From positions 248,001 through 312,000 of the forward strand of contig CAIKMD010000007.1 of the NCBI GenBank assembly GCA_903828515.1: a stretch of 64,000 nucleotides of DNA, written 5' to 3'. Below the pieces are notes generated by a model. The model was not told where the DNA came from. It did no database searches and was given only the letters and a program-made list of their open reading frames with translations. Shown here in pieces: positions 19,010 through 30,126 of the stretch; position 1 is the first letter of the stretch; each line of letters opens with the position of its first letter. The position numbers and the translations under genes were made by a program. The stretch comes from an uncultured Rhodospirillales bacterium (GTDB lineage Bacteria > Pseudomonadota > Alphaproteobacteria > ATCC43930 > CGMCC-115725).

Positions 19010-20224
19010 ATGGCGCGCATCGTGCAAAAATTCGGCGGTACTTCCGTGGCCGATATCACACGGATCAAATCGGTCGCGCGCCGCGTCAAACGCGAAGTCG
19101 ACGCCGGCAACCAGGTTGCGGTGGTGGTTTCCGCCATGTCCGGCGTGACCAATCAATTGGTTGCCTGGACCAACGATCTCGCTGAAATCCCGGACGCACG
19201 TGAATACGATGTCGTGGTGGCATCGGGCGAGCAGGTAACCGCTGGCCTGACCGCGCTCGCGCTGCAGGAAATCGGCGTACCCGCGCGCTCCTTTCTCGGC
19301 TGGCAGGTGCCGATCGAGACCGACGGCAGCCATGGCAAGGCGCGGATCGGCGGCATCCCGACCGAGTCCCTGCGCGGATGCATGGACGCCGGTGTGGTCG
19401 CCGTGGTGGCCGGGTTTCAGGGCGTCGGACCGGGCGATCGCGTGACGACGCTGGGCCGCGGCGGCTCGGATACGTCGGCCGTGGCGCTTGCGGCAGCGCT
19501 GCAAGCCGAACGTTGCGATATCTTCACCGATGTCGATGGCGTCTATACCACCGACCCGCGTATCGTTGCGAAGGCGAGGAAGCTCGATAAAATCACCTAT
19601 GAGGAGATGCTCGAAATGGCGTCCCTCGGCGCAAAAGTGTTGCAGACGCGTTCGGTCGAGCTGGCGATGAATCATCGCGTGCGCGTCCAGGTGCTGTCGA
19701 GCTTCACCGACGCGCCCGGAACTTTGGTTGTGGACGAGGACGAGATCGTGGAACAGCAAGTGGTAAGCGGCATCGCCTATAGCCGCGACGAGGCCAAGGT
19801 CACGTTGGTCAAGGTCGCCGACCGGCCGGGCGTCGCCGCCGCGATCTTCGGGCCGCTTTCCGCCGGCGCGATCAACGTCGACATGATCGTCCAGAACATT
19901 TCGGAAGACGGTACGACCGACCTGACTTTCACCGTCGCCAAGGCGGACCTCGCCCGCACGGTCAAAGTCCTCGAGGAGCAGCGCGGCACGCTCGTCTATC
20001 AGGCGCTCAAGCCCGATTCGAACGTCGTGAAGATTTCGGTGATCGGCGTCGGCATGCGCAGCCATACCGGCGTCGCGCAACTGATGTTCAAGACGCTGGC
20101 CGACAAGGGCATCAATATCCAGGTGATCTCGACCTCGGAGATCAAGGTCAGCGTGCTGATCGCCGAGGAATATACCGAGCTCGCGCTGCGTGCGCTGCAT
20201 ACGGCCTATGGCCTCGATGTATGA
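19010..20224 (+). CDS. lysC: Aspartate kinase
   Basis: First step of the aspartate pathway to lysine, threonine and methionine. 404 residues: the kinase domain starts at IVQKFGGTSVADITRIKSVA and includes VVVSAMSGVTNQLV and TLGRGGSDTSAVALAAAL; two ACT domains follow (about 265-400, VTLVKVADRPGVAAAIF and ISVIGVGMRSHTGVAQLMF), which usually bind lysine or threonine for feedback inhibition. Its stop overlaps the next ATG by four bases, so it probably heads the lysC-nitronate monooxygenase-ptsP operon. Confidence 0.96.
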   Translation: MARIVQKFGGTSVADITRIKSVARRVKREVDAGNQVAVVVSAMSGVTNQLVAWTNDLAEIPDAREYDVVVASGEQVTAGLTALALQEIGVPARSFLGWQVPIETDGSHGKARIGGIPTESLRGCMDAGVVAVVAGFQGVGPGDRVTTLGRGGSDTSAVALAAALQAERCDIFTDVDGVYTTDPRIVAKARKLDKITYEEMLEMASLGAKVLQTRSVELAMNHRVRVQVLSSFTDAPGTLVVDEDEIVEQQVVSGIAYSRDEAKVTLVKVADRPGVAAAIFGPLSAGAINVDMIVQNISEDGTTDLTFTVAKADLARTVKVLEEQRGTLVYQALKPDSNVVKISVIGVGMRSHTGVAQLMFKTLADKGINIQVISTSEIKVSVLIAEEYTELALRALHTAYGLDV

Positions 20225-21357
20225 CCATCGAGGCCGAGCGCCGCAATCTGATTAAGCCCATCGCCGCCACCGCGCCGGCCCCTGCGCCGTCATCGGCGCG
20301 CGAGGCGGCACAGTTGCTGCTCGACCGGCTGTGGCGCATCGGCACCAATTTCCTCGGCTGCGAACGCGCGATCCTGGGCGGCGCGATGACCTGGGTGTCC
20401 GAGCGCAATCTGGTCGCGGCGATCTCCAATGGCGGCGGTTTCGGCGTCATCGCCTGCGGCGCCATGTCGCCCGAACTGCTCGATGCCGAGATCGCGGCGA
20501 CGGCTGCGCGCACGACTAGGCCCTTCGGCGTCAATCTCATCACCATGCATCCCGATCTGATGGCGCTGATCGAGGTCTGCGTGCGCCGCAAGGTCGGGCA
20601 TATCGTGCTGGCCGGCGGCTTGCCGACTGCCGCCGCCGTCACGCGGATCAAGGATTCGGGCGCGAAACTGATCTGCTTTGCGCCGGCACTGGCGATTGCC
20701 CGCAAGCTCGTGCGCATGGGCGCCGATGCGATCGTGATCGAAGGCATGGAGGCGGGCGGCCATATCGGCCCGGTCTCAACCAGCGTGCTGGCACAGGAAA
20801 TCCTGCCGCAGCTTCGGACGGTGCCGGTCTTCGTCGCGGGCGGGATCGGCCGCGGCGAGGCGATTGCGTCCTATCTCGAAATGGGCGCGGCCGGCGTGCA
20901 ACTCGGCACGCGTTTCGTCTGCGCCCGCGAATCGGTGGCGCATGCGCGTTTCAAACAGGCTTTTCTGCGCGCGGGCGCGCGCGACGCGGTGCCGTCGGTG
21001 CAACTCGATCAGCGCTTTCCCGTCATCCCGGTGCGCGCCATCGCCAATGACGGCAGCCATGCTTTCGCGGAATTGCAGCGCGCGGTGATCGACCGCTTCA
21101 ATCGCGGCGAGCTGTCGCGCGAGGATGCCCAGCTCGAGATCGAGCATTTCTGGGCCGGGGCGCTGCGCCGCGCGGTGATCGAGGGCGATATCGAAAGCGG
21201 CTCGCTGATGGCGGGACAAAGCGTCGGCTTCGTCACGCGCGAGCAATCGACCCGCGAGATACTCGACGAACTGGTCGACGAAGCGGTCGCCGCGCTCAGC
21301 ACGCGGGCACGCATCGCGTTGGCGGAACCACCGCCCCTGGACGATACGGACAAGTAA
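20221..21357 (+). CDS. Nitronate monooxygenase (2-nitropropane dioxygenase family)
   Basis: FMN-dependent TIM-barrel oxidase of the NMO/FabK group, which oxidises alkyl nitronates. The 378 residues show RAILGGAMTWVSERNLVAAISNGGGFGVI at the N-terminus, GADAIVIEGMEAGGHIGPVS near residue 180 (the EGxEAGGH FMN/His motif), PVFVAGGIGRGEAI and AAGVQLGTRFV. The C-terminal 100 residues are longer than in minimal NMOs. The gene is wedged between lysC and ptsP, which often sit side by side in alphaproteobacteria, with overlaps of 4 and 1 bases, so it is translated as part of this operon. The physiological substrate is unknown. Confidence 0.85.
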   Translation: MTIEAERRNLIKPIAATAPAPAPSSAREAAQLLLDRLWRIGTNFLGCERAILGGAMTWVSERNLVAAISNGGGFGVIACGAMSPELLDAEIAATAARTTRPFGVNLITMHPDLMALIEVCVRRKVGHIVLAGGLPTAAAVTRIKDSGAKLICFAPALAIARKLVRMGADAIVIEGMEAGGHIGPVSTSVLAQEILPQLRTVPVFVAGGIGRGEAIASYLEMGAAGVQLGTRFVCARESVAHARFKQAFLRAGARDAVPSVQLDQRFPVIPVRAIANDGSHAFAELQRAVIDRFNRGELSREDAQLEIEHFWAGALRRAVIEGDIESGSLMAGQSVGFVTREQSTREILDELVDEAVAALSTRARIALAEPPPLDDTDK

Positions 21358-23618
21358 TGGAGACGGTCTCCAGCTCTCGGCTTGTCCTCCGACGTTTGCG
21401 CGACGTGATGGCGAGGCAGGGGAGCGCGCAGGACCGCCTCAATCAGATCGTTCGCGTCATCGCCGCCGACATGGTGGCCGAAGTCTGCTCCTGTTACATC
21501 ATGCGCGCCGGCGAGGTGCTCGAACTCTTCGCGACCGAAGGCTTGCGGCCCGAAGCCGTGCACAGCACGCGGCTGCGGGTCGGCGAAGGTCTCGTCGGCG
21601 TCATCGCCGCGACTGCGATGCCACTCGCCCTGGCGGACGCGCAATCGCATCCCGATTTCGCTTATCGTCCGGAAACCGGCGAAGAGATTTACCATTCGCT
21701 GATGGGCGTGCCGATCCTGCGCTCGGGTCGCGTGCTGGGCGTGCTCGTGGTGCAGAACCGCACGCCGCGCGATTACACCGAGGACGAGGTTGAGGCGCTG
21801 CAGACCATCGCCATGGTCCTGGCCGAGCTGGCCGCGTCGGGCGAACTGGTCAGTCCGGTCGAACGCGAGCAATCGACCGGCATCGGCCAGATGCCGATGC
21901 GCCTCGATGGGATCAGGCTCAATGGCGGTCTCGCCATCGGCCAGGCCGTACTGCACGAGCCCCGTCTGGTCATCCGTCAGGTCGTGGCCGAGGATGCCAA
22001 CGCCGAGCTGGAGCGGCTTCATCGCGCGGTCGCCGAAATGCAGGACGCGATCGACAAGCTGTTCGCCGATAGCGACATGGCGGTCGGCGGCGATCATCGC
22101 GACATTCTCGAGACCTATCGCATGTTCGCCGAGGATCGCGGCTGGCTGCATCGCATGGGCGAGGCGGTCAAAAGCGGACTGACCGCCGAGGCGGCGGTCG
22201 CCAAGGTTTCGTCGGACATGCATGTCCGGCTCAATCAGGCGACCGAGCCCTATCTGCGCGAGCGCCTGGCCGATCTCGAAGACCTCGCCAACCGCCTGCA
22301 GAAACATCTCGCCGGCAATCCGTTTACCGCTGCGGCGTCGAGCCTGCCCGACGAATTCATCCTGATCGCGCGCAACATGGGTCCGGCCGAATTGCTGGAC
22401 TATGACCGCCGGCGCCTGAAAGCGGTCGTGCTCGAAGAAGGCTCACCCAACGCGCATGTCGCCCTCGTCGCGCGCGCGCTCGACATTCCCGTCGTCGGCC
22501 GCGCCAAGAACGCGCTCGCGCGTATCGAGGCGGGCGATCTCCTCGTCGTCAGCGGCGACGAGGGCGCGGTACTGCTGCGGCCGTCCGAAGACGTGCAACT
22601 CGCGGTCGGCAACCGCATCGCGGCGCGGGTGGGACAACGCCAGCAATACGCGGCGCTGCGCGACCTTCCCGCCGAGACCAAGGACGGCGTGCAGGTCGAG
22701 ATGCTGCTCAACGCGGGACTCTTCGTTGATCTGCCGACGCTCGACGAGACGGGCGCCTCCGGCATCGGGCTCTTCCGCACCGAACTGCAATTCATGCTGC
22801 GCCATAAATTCCCGACGGTCATGCAACAGGCCGCGATCTATCGCCGCGTCCTTGATCAGGCCGGCGACCGTCCGGTGACGTTTCGCACGCTCGATGTCGG
22901 CGGCGACAAGCTGCTGCCGTATATGGACGACATCGCCGACGAGAACCCGGCGATGGGCTGGCGGGCGATCCGCATTTCGCTCGACCGGCCGGCGATGCTG
23001 CGCCAGCAATTGCGCGCGCTGATTCGCGCGGCGTCTGGCCGGCATCTGAAAGTGATGTTTCCGATGATCGCCGACATCGCCGAGTTCGATGCCGCGCGCG
23101 CCGTGCTGGACCTCGAACTCGAGCGCCAGGCCCAGACCACGGTCGATCCGCCGGCCAAGGTCGAGGTCGGCTTGATGCTCGAAGTGCCGGCTCTGCTGTG
23201 GCAATTGCCGGCTCTGGCCGAACGCGCCGATTTCATCTCGGTCGGGACCAACGATCTCGTGCAGTTCCTTTACGCGTGCGATCGCAACAATCCGCGCCTC
23301 GCCGACCGTTACGACACGCTGTCGACGCCGGTGCTGCGCGTCCTGCGGCAGATCGTCGAAAGCTGTTCGAAGCACGGCGTGGCGGTGACTGTATGCGGCG
23401 AGATGGCGGCGCAGCCGCTGGATGCGATGGCGCTGGTGGGGCTCGGCTTTCGCGCGCTCTCGATGGCGCCCGCCTCGATGGGACCGGTCAAAGCGATGAT
23501 CCGCAGTCTCGACGTCGCGGCGCTGGCCGAGTTCATCGGCGCGCTGGGCGAGGTGCCGGCGCATAGTCTGCGCGGTAAATTCCACGACTTCGCGCGCGAC
23601 CGCGGCATCGAGCTTTAA
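21357..23618 (+). CDS. ptsP: PtsP, enzyme I of the nitrogen phosphotransferase system (GAF + PTS-EI)
   Basis: Takes phosphate from PEP and passes it to NPr, the entry point of the PTS-Ntr regulatory cascade. 753 residues: GAF domain (about 20-155), EI N-terminal region (about 175-290), the swivelling phosphohistidine domain, and the PEP-binding barrel (about 430-740, with TEL near GLFRTELQFML, RTLDVGGDKLLPY, and VGTNDLVQFLYACDRNNPRLA, GEMAAQP). The phosphorylated His is in LEEGSPNAHVALVARALDIP; the common Thr-Ser before the His is Asn-Ala here. It overlaps the nitronate monooxygenase stop by one base. No npr or ptsN gene is in the window. Confidence 0.93.
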   Translation: METVSSSRLVLRRLRDVMARQGSAQDRLNQIVRVIAADMVAEVCSCYIMRAGEVLELFATEGLRPEAVHSTRLRVGEGLVGVIAATAMPLALADAQSHPDFAYRPETGEEIYHSLMGVPILRSGRVLGVLVVQNRTPRDYTEDEVEALQTIAMVLAELAASGELVSPVEREQSTGIGQMPMRLDGIRLNGGLAIGQAVLHEPRLVIRQVVAEDANAELERLHRAVAEMQDAIDKLFADSDMAVGGDHRDILETYRMFAEDRGWLHRMGEAVKSGLTAEAAVAKVSSDMHVRLNQATEPYLRERLADLEDLANRLQKHLAGNPFTAAASSLPDEFILIARNMGPAELLDYDRRRLKAVVLEEGSPNAHVALVARALDIPVVGRAKNALARIEAGDLLVVSGDEGAVLLRPSEDVQLAVGNRIAARVGQRQQYAALRDLPAETKDGVQVEMLLNAGLFVDLPTLDETGASGIGLFRTELQFMLRHKFPTVMQQAAIYRRVLDQAGDRPVTFRTLDVGGDKLLPYMDDIADENPAMGWRAIRISLDRPAMLRQQLRALIRAASGRHLKVMFPMIADIAEFDAARAVLDLELERQAQTTVDPPAKVEVGLMLEVPALLWQLPALAERADFISVGTNDLVQFLYACDRNNPRLADRYDTLSTPVLRVLRQIVESCSKHGVAVTVCGEMAAQPLDAMALVGLGFRALSMAPASMGPVKAMIRSLDVAALAEFIGALGEVPAHSLRGKFHDFARDRGIEL

Positions 23619-23620
23619 CG

Positions 23621-24049
23621 TTAGAGCCGGTCGCGCCGCCAGATTTCCAGGCCGTCGCGATGCTCGCTCTCGATGAAGCCGAGACTCTCGGCGATGCGGC
23701 GCGAGGCGGGGTTGCCGGGCTTGATCGCGGCGATGAGTTTGTCGGCCCGTGCGACGGCCATCGCTGCCGCGACCATCGCGCGGCCGAAGCCCCGGCCGCG
23801 TTTCTCCGGCGCGACGGTCCAGCTCAGTTCGCATTCCGCGCCGGCGTAGTCGAAACGAACGCTGCCGACCGGATCGCCATCGCTTAACGCGACGAAAGTC
23901 TCGCGCCGGGTCCCGGCCGGCACGGCGATGAGTTCCTCCCATGTCAGGATATGGCCGCGGCGCGAATTGGCGCGTGTGACGGGATCGTTACGCCAGGCGA
24001 GAAGGCGTTCGGAATCCTGATCCGTGACGGGGCGCAAGACGATGGCCAT
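23621..24049 (-). CDS. GNAT-family N-acetyltransferase
   Basis: 142 residues from the ATG at 24049 (MAIVLRPVTDQDSERLLAWR). The N-terminal pattern LRPVTxxDxxxLxxWRNDPVTR and the acetyl-CoA loop APEKRGRGFGRAMVAAAM place it with RimJ/RimL-like acetyltransferases; NPASRRIAESLGF is the usual C-terminal motif. The target may be a small molecule or a protein N-terminus and cannot be determined. It converges on ptsP with two bases between and is divergent from the rodZ-like gene. Confidence 0.82.
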   Translation of the reverse strand: MAIVLRPVTDQDSERLLAWRNDPVTRANSRRGHILTWEELIAVPAGTRRETFVALSDGDPVGSVRFDYAGAECELSWTVAPEKRGRGFGRAMVAAAMAVARADKLIAAIKPGNPASRRIAESLGFIESEHRDGLEIWRRDRL

Positions 24050-24157
24050 GGCGTGAGGGTAATGGACCCTATGGCAGGAATCCACGCGGCCATGCTACAA
24101 AGTCTTCCTCGCACGGCGCGAAACAAGGCGCGGCGAAGCAGGGAAATTCGGTATCCG

Positions 24158-25315
24158 ATGGCGATGTTCACTCGATCGTCTAAGCCCGACGGCGCGGGCG
24201 ACCCGCCCGGCGAGGGCGCGGCCGACGGTGCGGCGTCGCGCCACACGATCGGCGAGTTGCTGCGCCAGACTCGCGAGAGCTATGGCGGCGAAATCGACCG
24301 GATCGCCGCGACCTTGCGCATTCGCGCCTCCTATCTGACCGCGATCGAGGAAAGCCGTTACAGCCAGTTGCCGGGTCCGGTCTATGCGCTGGGTTTCGTG
24401 CGCGCCTACGCCAATCATCTGGGCCTCGACGGCGAAGAGGCGGTGCGCCGCTTCAAGCAGGAAGCGACCGGCTTCGATGTCCCGCGCGATCTCACCTTTC
24501 CGGTGCCGTTGAGCGAGCGCAGTATTCCCGGCGGCACGATGCTGCTGGCCGCGTTCATTCTCGCGATTTGCGGCTATGGGCTCTGGTATTACCTCTCGAC
24601 GGCCGAGCGCGCGCGTCCCGAGCGCGTGGCCGCCGTGCCGCCTGAACTCATCGTACCGCCGCCGTCTGCCACGCCTGCACTGCCACCGACGGGCGATGCC
24701 TCGTCGCAACAGGTCACTGACCAGCCGACGGTTCCGCCACCGCCTTCGGTGACCAATGCCGCGCCCGAGACGGCCGCACCGAGCCCCCCGGCGCCGAGCA
24801 CGCCGCCGGCACCACCGGCTCCGGTCGTCGCGGCGCCGGTTACGGCACCGGTCGCGACGGTCGCTCCGACAACGGCTTCGCCGCCACCGGCGGCGCCCAG
24901 CGACGGACGGGTGTTCGGCGCGGTCAATGGCCCGTCGCGCGTCAGCATTCGCACGTCGAAGGACAGCTGGGTCCAGATTCGCGACGGCAATCTGGTGACC
25001 GGCGAACGCGTCCTCCACCCCGGCGATACCCTGAAAGTGGCCGACAAGAGCAGCCTTATCCTCGCCACGGGTAACGCGTCGGTCCTCGATATCACCGTCG
25101 ATGGCCGAAAAGCGCCGGTGATCGGCGGCACGATCCGCCACACAATCATGCTCGATCCCGATCGCCTCCTGGCCGGCACCGCGCTCGTCCTGCCGCCCGA
25201 CCCAGCACCGCCTGCACCACCCGCACCGCGCCCGCCGGCGTCCGCCGTGGCGCCGTCCGGTCCGGTTGCCGCGCCGTCCAGCGATCCGACCGTCATGCAG
25301 CCGGTCGGGAACTAA
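24158..25315 (+). CDS. RodZ-like cytoskeletal membrane protein (HTH + DUF4115)
   Basis: RodZ-type proteins link MreB to the membrane and help keep rod shape. From ATG 24158 there are 385 residues: a cytoplasmic HTH_25 domain (TIGELLRQTRESYGGEIDRI to GFVRAYANHLGLDGEEAVRRF), one membrane helix (MLLAAFILAICGYGLWYYL, near 130), a periplasmic Pro/Ala-rich linker (about 160-245), and a C-terminal DUF4115 domain (VSIRTSKDSWVQIRDGNL, LHPGDTLKVADKSSLIL). The frame is open upstream to 23951, but those codons overlap the divergent acetyltransferase gene and show no conservation. The gene precedes ispG, a common order in proteobacteria. Confidence 0.86.
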   Translation: MAMFTRSSKPDGAGDPPGEGAADGAASRHTIGELLRQTRESYGGEIDRIAATLRIRASYLTAIEESRYSQLPGPVYALGFVRAYANHLGLDGEEAVRRFKQEATGFDVPRDLTFPVPLSERSIPGGTMLLAAFILAICGYGLWYYLSTAERARPERVAAVPPELIVPPPSATPALPPTGDASSQQVTDQPTVPPPPSVTNAAPETAAPSPPAPSTPPAPPAPVVAAPVTAPVATVAPTTASPPPAAPSDGRVFGAVNGPSRVSIRTSKDSWVQIRDGNLVTGERVLHPGDTLKVADKSSLILATGNASVLDITVDGRKAPVIGGTIRHTIMLDPDRLLAGTALVLPPDPAPPAPPAPRPPASAVAPSGPVAAPSSDPTVMQPVGN

Positions 25316-25399
25316 CACCGGCCGGGGTTTCTCGGCGGCGGGAAACGCGCTATAAGCCTGTTTCACGAATGATTTAGGCTCCATTGCGAGGTTTCGGCG

Positions 25400-26530
25400 A
25401 TGAGCGTTCGTCCCTATCGCGACATTCAACGGCGCAAATGCCGGCAGATTCACGTCGGCAAGGTGCCGGTCGGCGGCGACGCGCCGATCACCGTCCAGTC
25501 GATGACCAACACGCTGACCCACGATGTGAAGGCGACGGTCGAGCAGATCCAAGGGCTCGAGCGCGCCGGCGCCGACATCGTGCGGGTTTCGTGCCCGGAT
25601 CAGGAATCGTCGCTCGCGCTCAAGGAGATCGTGCGCCAGGTGAACGTGCCGATCGTCGCGGACATCCATTTTCATTATAAGCGCGCGATCGAAGCGGCCA
25701 AAAACGGCGCCGCCTGCCTGCGCATCAATCCCGGCAATATCGGCTCGTCCGAACGCGTGAAGGAAGTCGTCAAAGCGGCGAAGGACTACGGCTGCTCGAT
25801 GCGCATCGGCGTTAATGCGGGCTCGCTCGAGAAGGAACTGCTCGAGCGCTACGGCGAGCCGTGTCCCGAGGCGATGGTTGAAAGCGCGCTGACCCACGCG
25901 AAGATTCTCGAGGACAACGATTTCTTCGAGTTCAAGATTTCCTGCAAGGCCTCCGACATTTTCCTCGCGGTCGCCGCTTACCAACAGCTTTCCGAGGCCT
26001 GCGATTATCCGCTCCATCTCGGCATCACGGAGGCCGGCGGCTTGATGAGCGGTACGATCAAATCGTCGATCGGCATGGGCTCGCTGCTCTGGGCCGGTAT
26101 TGGCGACACGATCCGCGTCTCGCTTTCGGCCGAACCGGTCGAAGAGATCAAAGTCGGCTTCGACATCCTGAAATCGCTCGGCCTGCGCCGTCGCGGCGTC
26201 ACCGTGATTTCCTGCCCGTCCTGCGCGCGTCAGCAATTCGAGGTCATCAAGACCGTCGAGGCATTGGAAAAGCGCCTGTCGCACATCACCACGGCGATGA
26301 CGCTGTCGGTGATCGGTTGCGTCGTCAACGGTCCGGGCGAAGCGCGCGAGACCGATATCGGTTTCACTGGCGGCGGCAACGGCACGCATCAGGTCTATGT
26401 CGCCGGCATTCCGGCGCACCGCCTGAAAGACGAAAGCATCGTCGATCACCTCGTCGCGATGGTCGAAAAGAAAGCCGCCGAGATCGAGGCCGCGGCCAAG
26501 AAAGAAGAAACGGCCGAAGCCGTTTCTTAA
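25400..26530 (+). CDS. ispG: 4-hydroxy-3-methylbut-2-enyl diphosphate synthase
   Basis: Penultimate step of the MEP isoprenoid pathway, converting MEcPP to HMBPP with a 4Fe-4S cluster. The 376 residues include [47 protein letters not shown], and the cluster ligands in [12 protein letters not shown] near residue 270 and [12 protein letters not shown] near 310. Length and motifs fit the bacterial enzyme. It is 7 bases before hisS. Confidence 0.97.
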   Translation: MSVRPYRDIQRRKCRQIHVGKVPVGGDAPITVQSMTNTLTHDVKATVEQIQGLERAGADIVRVSCPDQESSLALKEIVRQVNVPIVADIHFHYKRAIEAAKNGAACLRINPGNIGSSERVKEVVKAAKDYGCSMRIGVNAGSLEKELLERYGEPCPEAMVESALTHAKILEDNDFFEFKISCKASDIFLAVAAYQQLSEACDYPLHLGITEAGGLMSGTIKSSIGMGSLLWAGIGDTIRVSLSAEPVEEIKVGFDILKSLGLRRRGVTVISCPSCARQQFEVIKTVEALEKRLSHITTAMTLSVIGCVVNGPGEARETDIGFTGGGNGTHQVYVAGIPAHRLKDESIVDHLVAMVEKKAAEIEAAAKKEETAEAVS

Positions 26531-26537
26531 AGACCGG

Positions 26538-27782
26538 ATGGCGGGTTTACAGCCGGTCCGCGGCACCCAGGATCTTTTACCCGACGCTCACCGTCGTCAT
26601 CGCGCCGTCATCGAGACCGCGCGTGGCATCGCCGCGCGCTACGGCTATCAGGAAATCGCGACGCCGATCTTCGAGTTCACCGAAGTGTTCGCGCGCCCGA
26701 TCGGCGTGTCGTCCGACATCGTCTCGAAAGAGATGTACACGTTCAAGGACCGTGGCGAGGAAGAGATCACGCTGCGGCCGGAATACACTGCCGGTATCGT
26801 CCGCGCGATTCTCTCCAATGGGCTCACCCAGAGCCTGCCGCTGAAGCTCTTCGCGTCGGGTCCGATGTTCCGCTACGAGCGCCCGCAGAAGGGGCGCTTT
26901 CGCCAGTTTCATCAGATCGATGTCGAGCTGATCGGCGTGGCGCAGCCTTTGGGCGACGTCGAGGCGATCGCGCTCGGTGCGGAAATTCTCGATGCGCTCG
27001 GTATCCTGAAGCGCACCGTGCTGGAACTGAACACGCTGGGCGATACGGCGAGCCGCGCGGCCTATCGCGCCGCGTTGGTCTCTTATTACGACGGTCACAA
27101 GGGGTCGTTGTCCGAGGACAGTCTGCGCCGGCTTGAGGTCAATCCGCTGCGCATTCTCGATTCGAAGGACGAGGGCGACAAACGCGTCAACGCCGAGGCT
27201 CCGGCGTTCGAGGCGTATCTAACACAAGAGGCGCACGATTTCTTCGCCAAGGTACGCGGCGGTCTCGACGCGCTCGGCATCGCCTATCAGCTCAATCCGC
27301 GCTTGGTGCGCGGCCTCGATTACTACTGCCACACCGCGTTCGAATTCGTGACCACCGATCTCGGCGCGCAAGGCACCGTGCTCGGCGGCGGCCGTTATGA
27401 CGGGCTGATGGGAATCATGGGTGGTCCCGAGACGCCGGGTATCGGCTGGGCCGCCGGGATCGAGCGTCTCGCCTTGTTGATCGACGAACCGGCGGGACCG
27501 CAACGTCCGATCGTGATCGTGCCGCTGGGCGAAGCCGGCGAGGCGGCAGGTCTCACGATCGCGCAATCGCTGCGCCGTGCCGGGTTCAGCGTCGATCTCG
27601 GTTATTCCGGCAATCTCTCGCGGCGGATGAAGCGCGCCGACAAGCTCAATGCGCGCGCCGCGATCATTCTCGGCGACAACGAACTGGCGCGCCAGGTCGC
27701 GACATTGCGCGATTTCGACAGCGGCGAGCAGGTCGAAGTACCGTTGTCGGAACTCGAAGCCCGCCTCGCACCTTTCCGCTAG
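26538..27782 (+). CDS. hisS: Histidine--tRNA ligase
   Basis: Charges tRNA-His. The 414 residues contain class II motif 1 (RYGYQEIATPIFEFTEVF), motif 2 (GPMFRYERPQKGRFRQFHQ), the histidine-specific motifs LVRGLDYYCHTAFEFV and GGGRYDGL, motif 3 (GIGWAAGIERLALL), and an anticodon-binding domain (about 320-410, SLRRAGFSVDLGYSGNLSRR). It lies between ispG and hemA at short distances, probably one transcript. Confidence 0.97.
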   Translation: MAGLQPVRGTQDLLPDAHRRHRAVIETARGIAARYGYQEIATPIFEFTEVFARPIGVSSDIVSKEMYTFKDRGEEEITLRPEYTAGIVRAILSNGLTQSLPLKLFASGPMFRYERPQKGRFRQFHQIDVELIGVAQPLGDVEAIALGAEILDALGILKRTVLELNTLGDTASRAAYRAALVSYYDGHKGSLSEDSLRRLEVNPLRILDSKDEGDKRVNAEAPAFEAYLTQEAHDFFAKVRGGLDALGIAYQLNPRLVRGLDYYCHTAFEFVTTDLGAQGTVLGGGRYDGLMGIMGGPETPGIGWAAGIERLALLIDEPAGPQRPIVIVPLGEAGEAAGLTIAQSLRRAGFSVDLGYSGNLSRRMKRADKLNARAAIILGDNELARQVATLRDFDSGEQVEVPLSELEARLAPFR

Positions 27783-27793
27783 CGAGGCCGCTT

Positions 27794-29055
27794 GTGCCCG
27801 AGGCCAACGCGGCCGGGGCGGGTGGAACCCTGCTCGTCATCGGCATTCATCATCGCTCGACCCCCGCCGATTGGGGCGACCGCTTCGCGTGGGTCGAAGC
27901 GGAGCTCGACGCATCGCTCGACGAATTGAAGGCCAAGGGATCGCATGACGCGCTGCTGCTCGCGACCTGCGACCGGATCGAATTGATCAGCGAAGACGCT
28001 GCTTCGGCGGCGCTGTTCGCGCCGCTGGTCGCGCGCCGCCTCGGCGTCGCCGAGAGCGCGGTCGCGGCGGCGTCCTATCGACATGAGGGGGCCGCGGCGC
28101 TGAAGCATCTCTTCGCGGTGGCAAGCGCGCTCGACAGTCAGGTGATCGGTGAGCCGCAAGTGTTGGGGCAACTGCGCGCGGCGCATCGCGCGGCATCGGA
28201 ACAGGGCATGGTCGGCGCCAGCCTGGAATTGGCGCTCGACGCGGCCTATGCGGTGGCGCGCCGCATCCGGCGCGAGACGCGCGTCGCACAGGGTCCGGTG
28301 TCGCTCGCTGCCGCCGCGCTGGCATTGGCCCGCAATATCCACGGCGATCTCGCGCCGCTCGCGGCGCTGCTGATCGGTCCCTCGGAAATGGGCGAGCTGA
28401 TGGCCGAGCAGTTTCGTCGCGCCGGGCTCGCGCGATTTGTCGTGTGCGGACCGCCCGAGCGCGCCGAAGCAGCGGCACGCGAACTCGGTTGCAATCTCGT
28501 GCCGCTCGCGGACCTCGAAAGCGCGGTCGCGGCAGCGGATATCGTGATCGCCGCGCTGGGCAGCGGCCGGGCGATCCTGACCGGCAGCCTGGTTGCCGCG
28601 GCATTGAAAAAGCGTCGGCTGAGGCCGATCTTCGTGATCGATACCGGAATGCCGGCCGACGCCGAACCCGCGATCAACGACCTCGACGGCGCTTTCCTCT
28701 ATGATCTCGTCGATCTGGAGCGGGCGGCGCTGGCCGGCCGCAAGGAACGTGAAACGGCGGCCCAGGCGGCCTGGGCGATCGTCGACGCCGAACTGGCAGC
28801 GCATCGCGCGCGTCAGGCGGCGCGTCGGGCCGTCCCTGCCGTGGTCGCGTTGCGCGCGCATGTCGAGCGGTTGCGCGATGAGGCTCTGGCGGGCGGTGGC
28901 GATGCGCAAGAGATCACGCGGCGTCTGGTCAATCGGCTGCTGCACGATCCGTCCGAGGCGTTGCGCCAATTGGCCGGTGGCGAGGTCGATGCCACGGCGA
29001 TGGAAGACATGGTCCGCCGGTTGTTCCGGCTGGGCCGCGATGAAGAGGGAAAAGA

Positions 29056-29059
<4 letters not shown>
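27794..29059 (+). CDS. hemA: Glutamyl-tRNA reductase
   Basis: First step of C5 haem synthesis: reduces glutamyl-tRNA to glutamate-1-semialdehyde. 421 residues with a GTG start. [18 protein letters not shown] is the N-terminal signature; [13 protein letters not shown] holds the nucleophile Cys59; [20 protein letters not shown] is the family signature; [20 protein letters not shown] begins the NADPH-binding domain; the end is a dimerisation helix. Most alphaproteobacteria make aminolevulinate by the Shemin (ALA synthase) route, so a GluTR gene here is worth noting. GTGA overlap with prfA. Confidence 0.93.

Positions 29060-30122
<1,063 letters not shown>

Positions 30123-30126
<4 letters not shown>

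Noticed and set aside
22443-23942. 499-codon minus-strand frame across ptsP and the acetyltransferase gene
   Set aside because: Overlaps two well-supported genes and is composed of Arg/His-rich shadow sequence.
24095-26566. 823-codon open frame on the minus strand
   Set aside because: It runs antisense through the RodZ-like and ispG genes, is rich in Arg/Asp/Ala shadows, and has no recognisable domain. GC-rich genes often create such frames.
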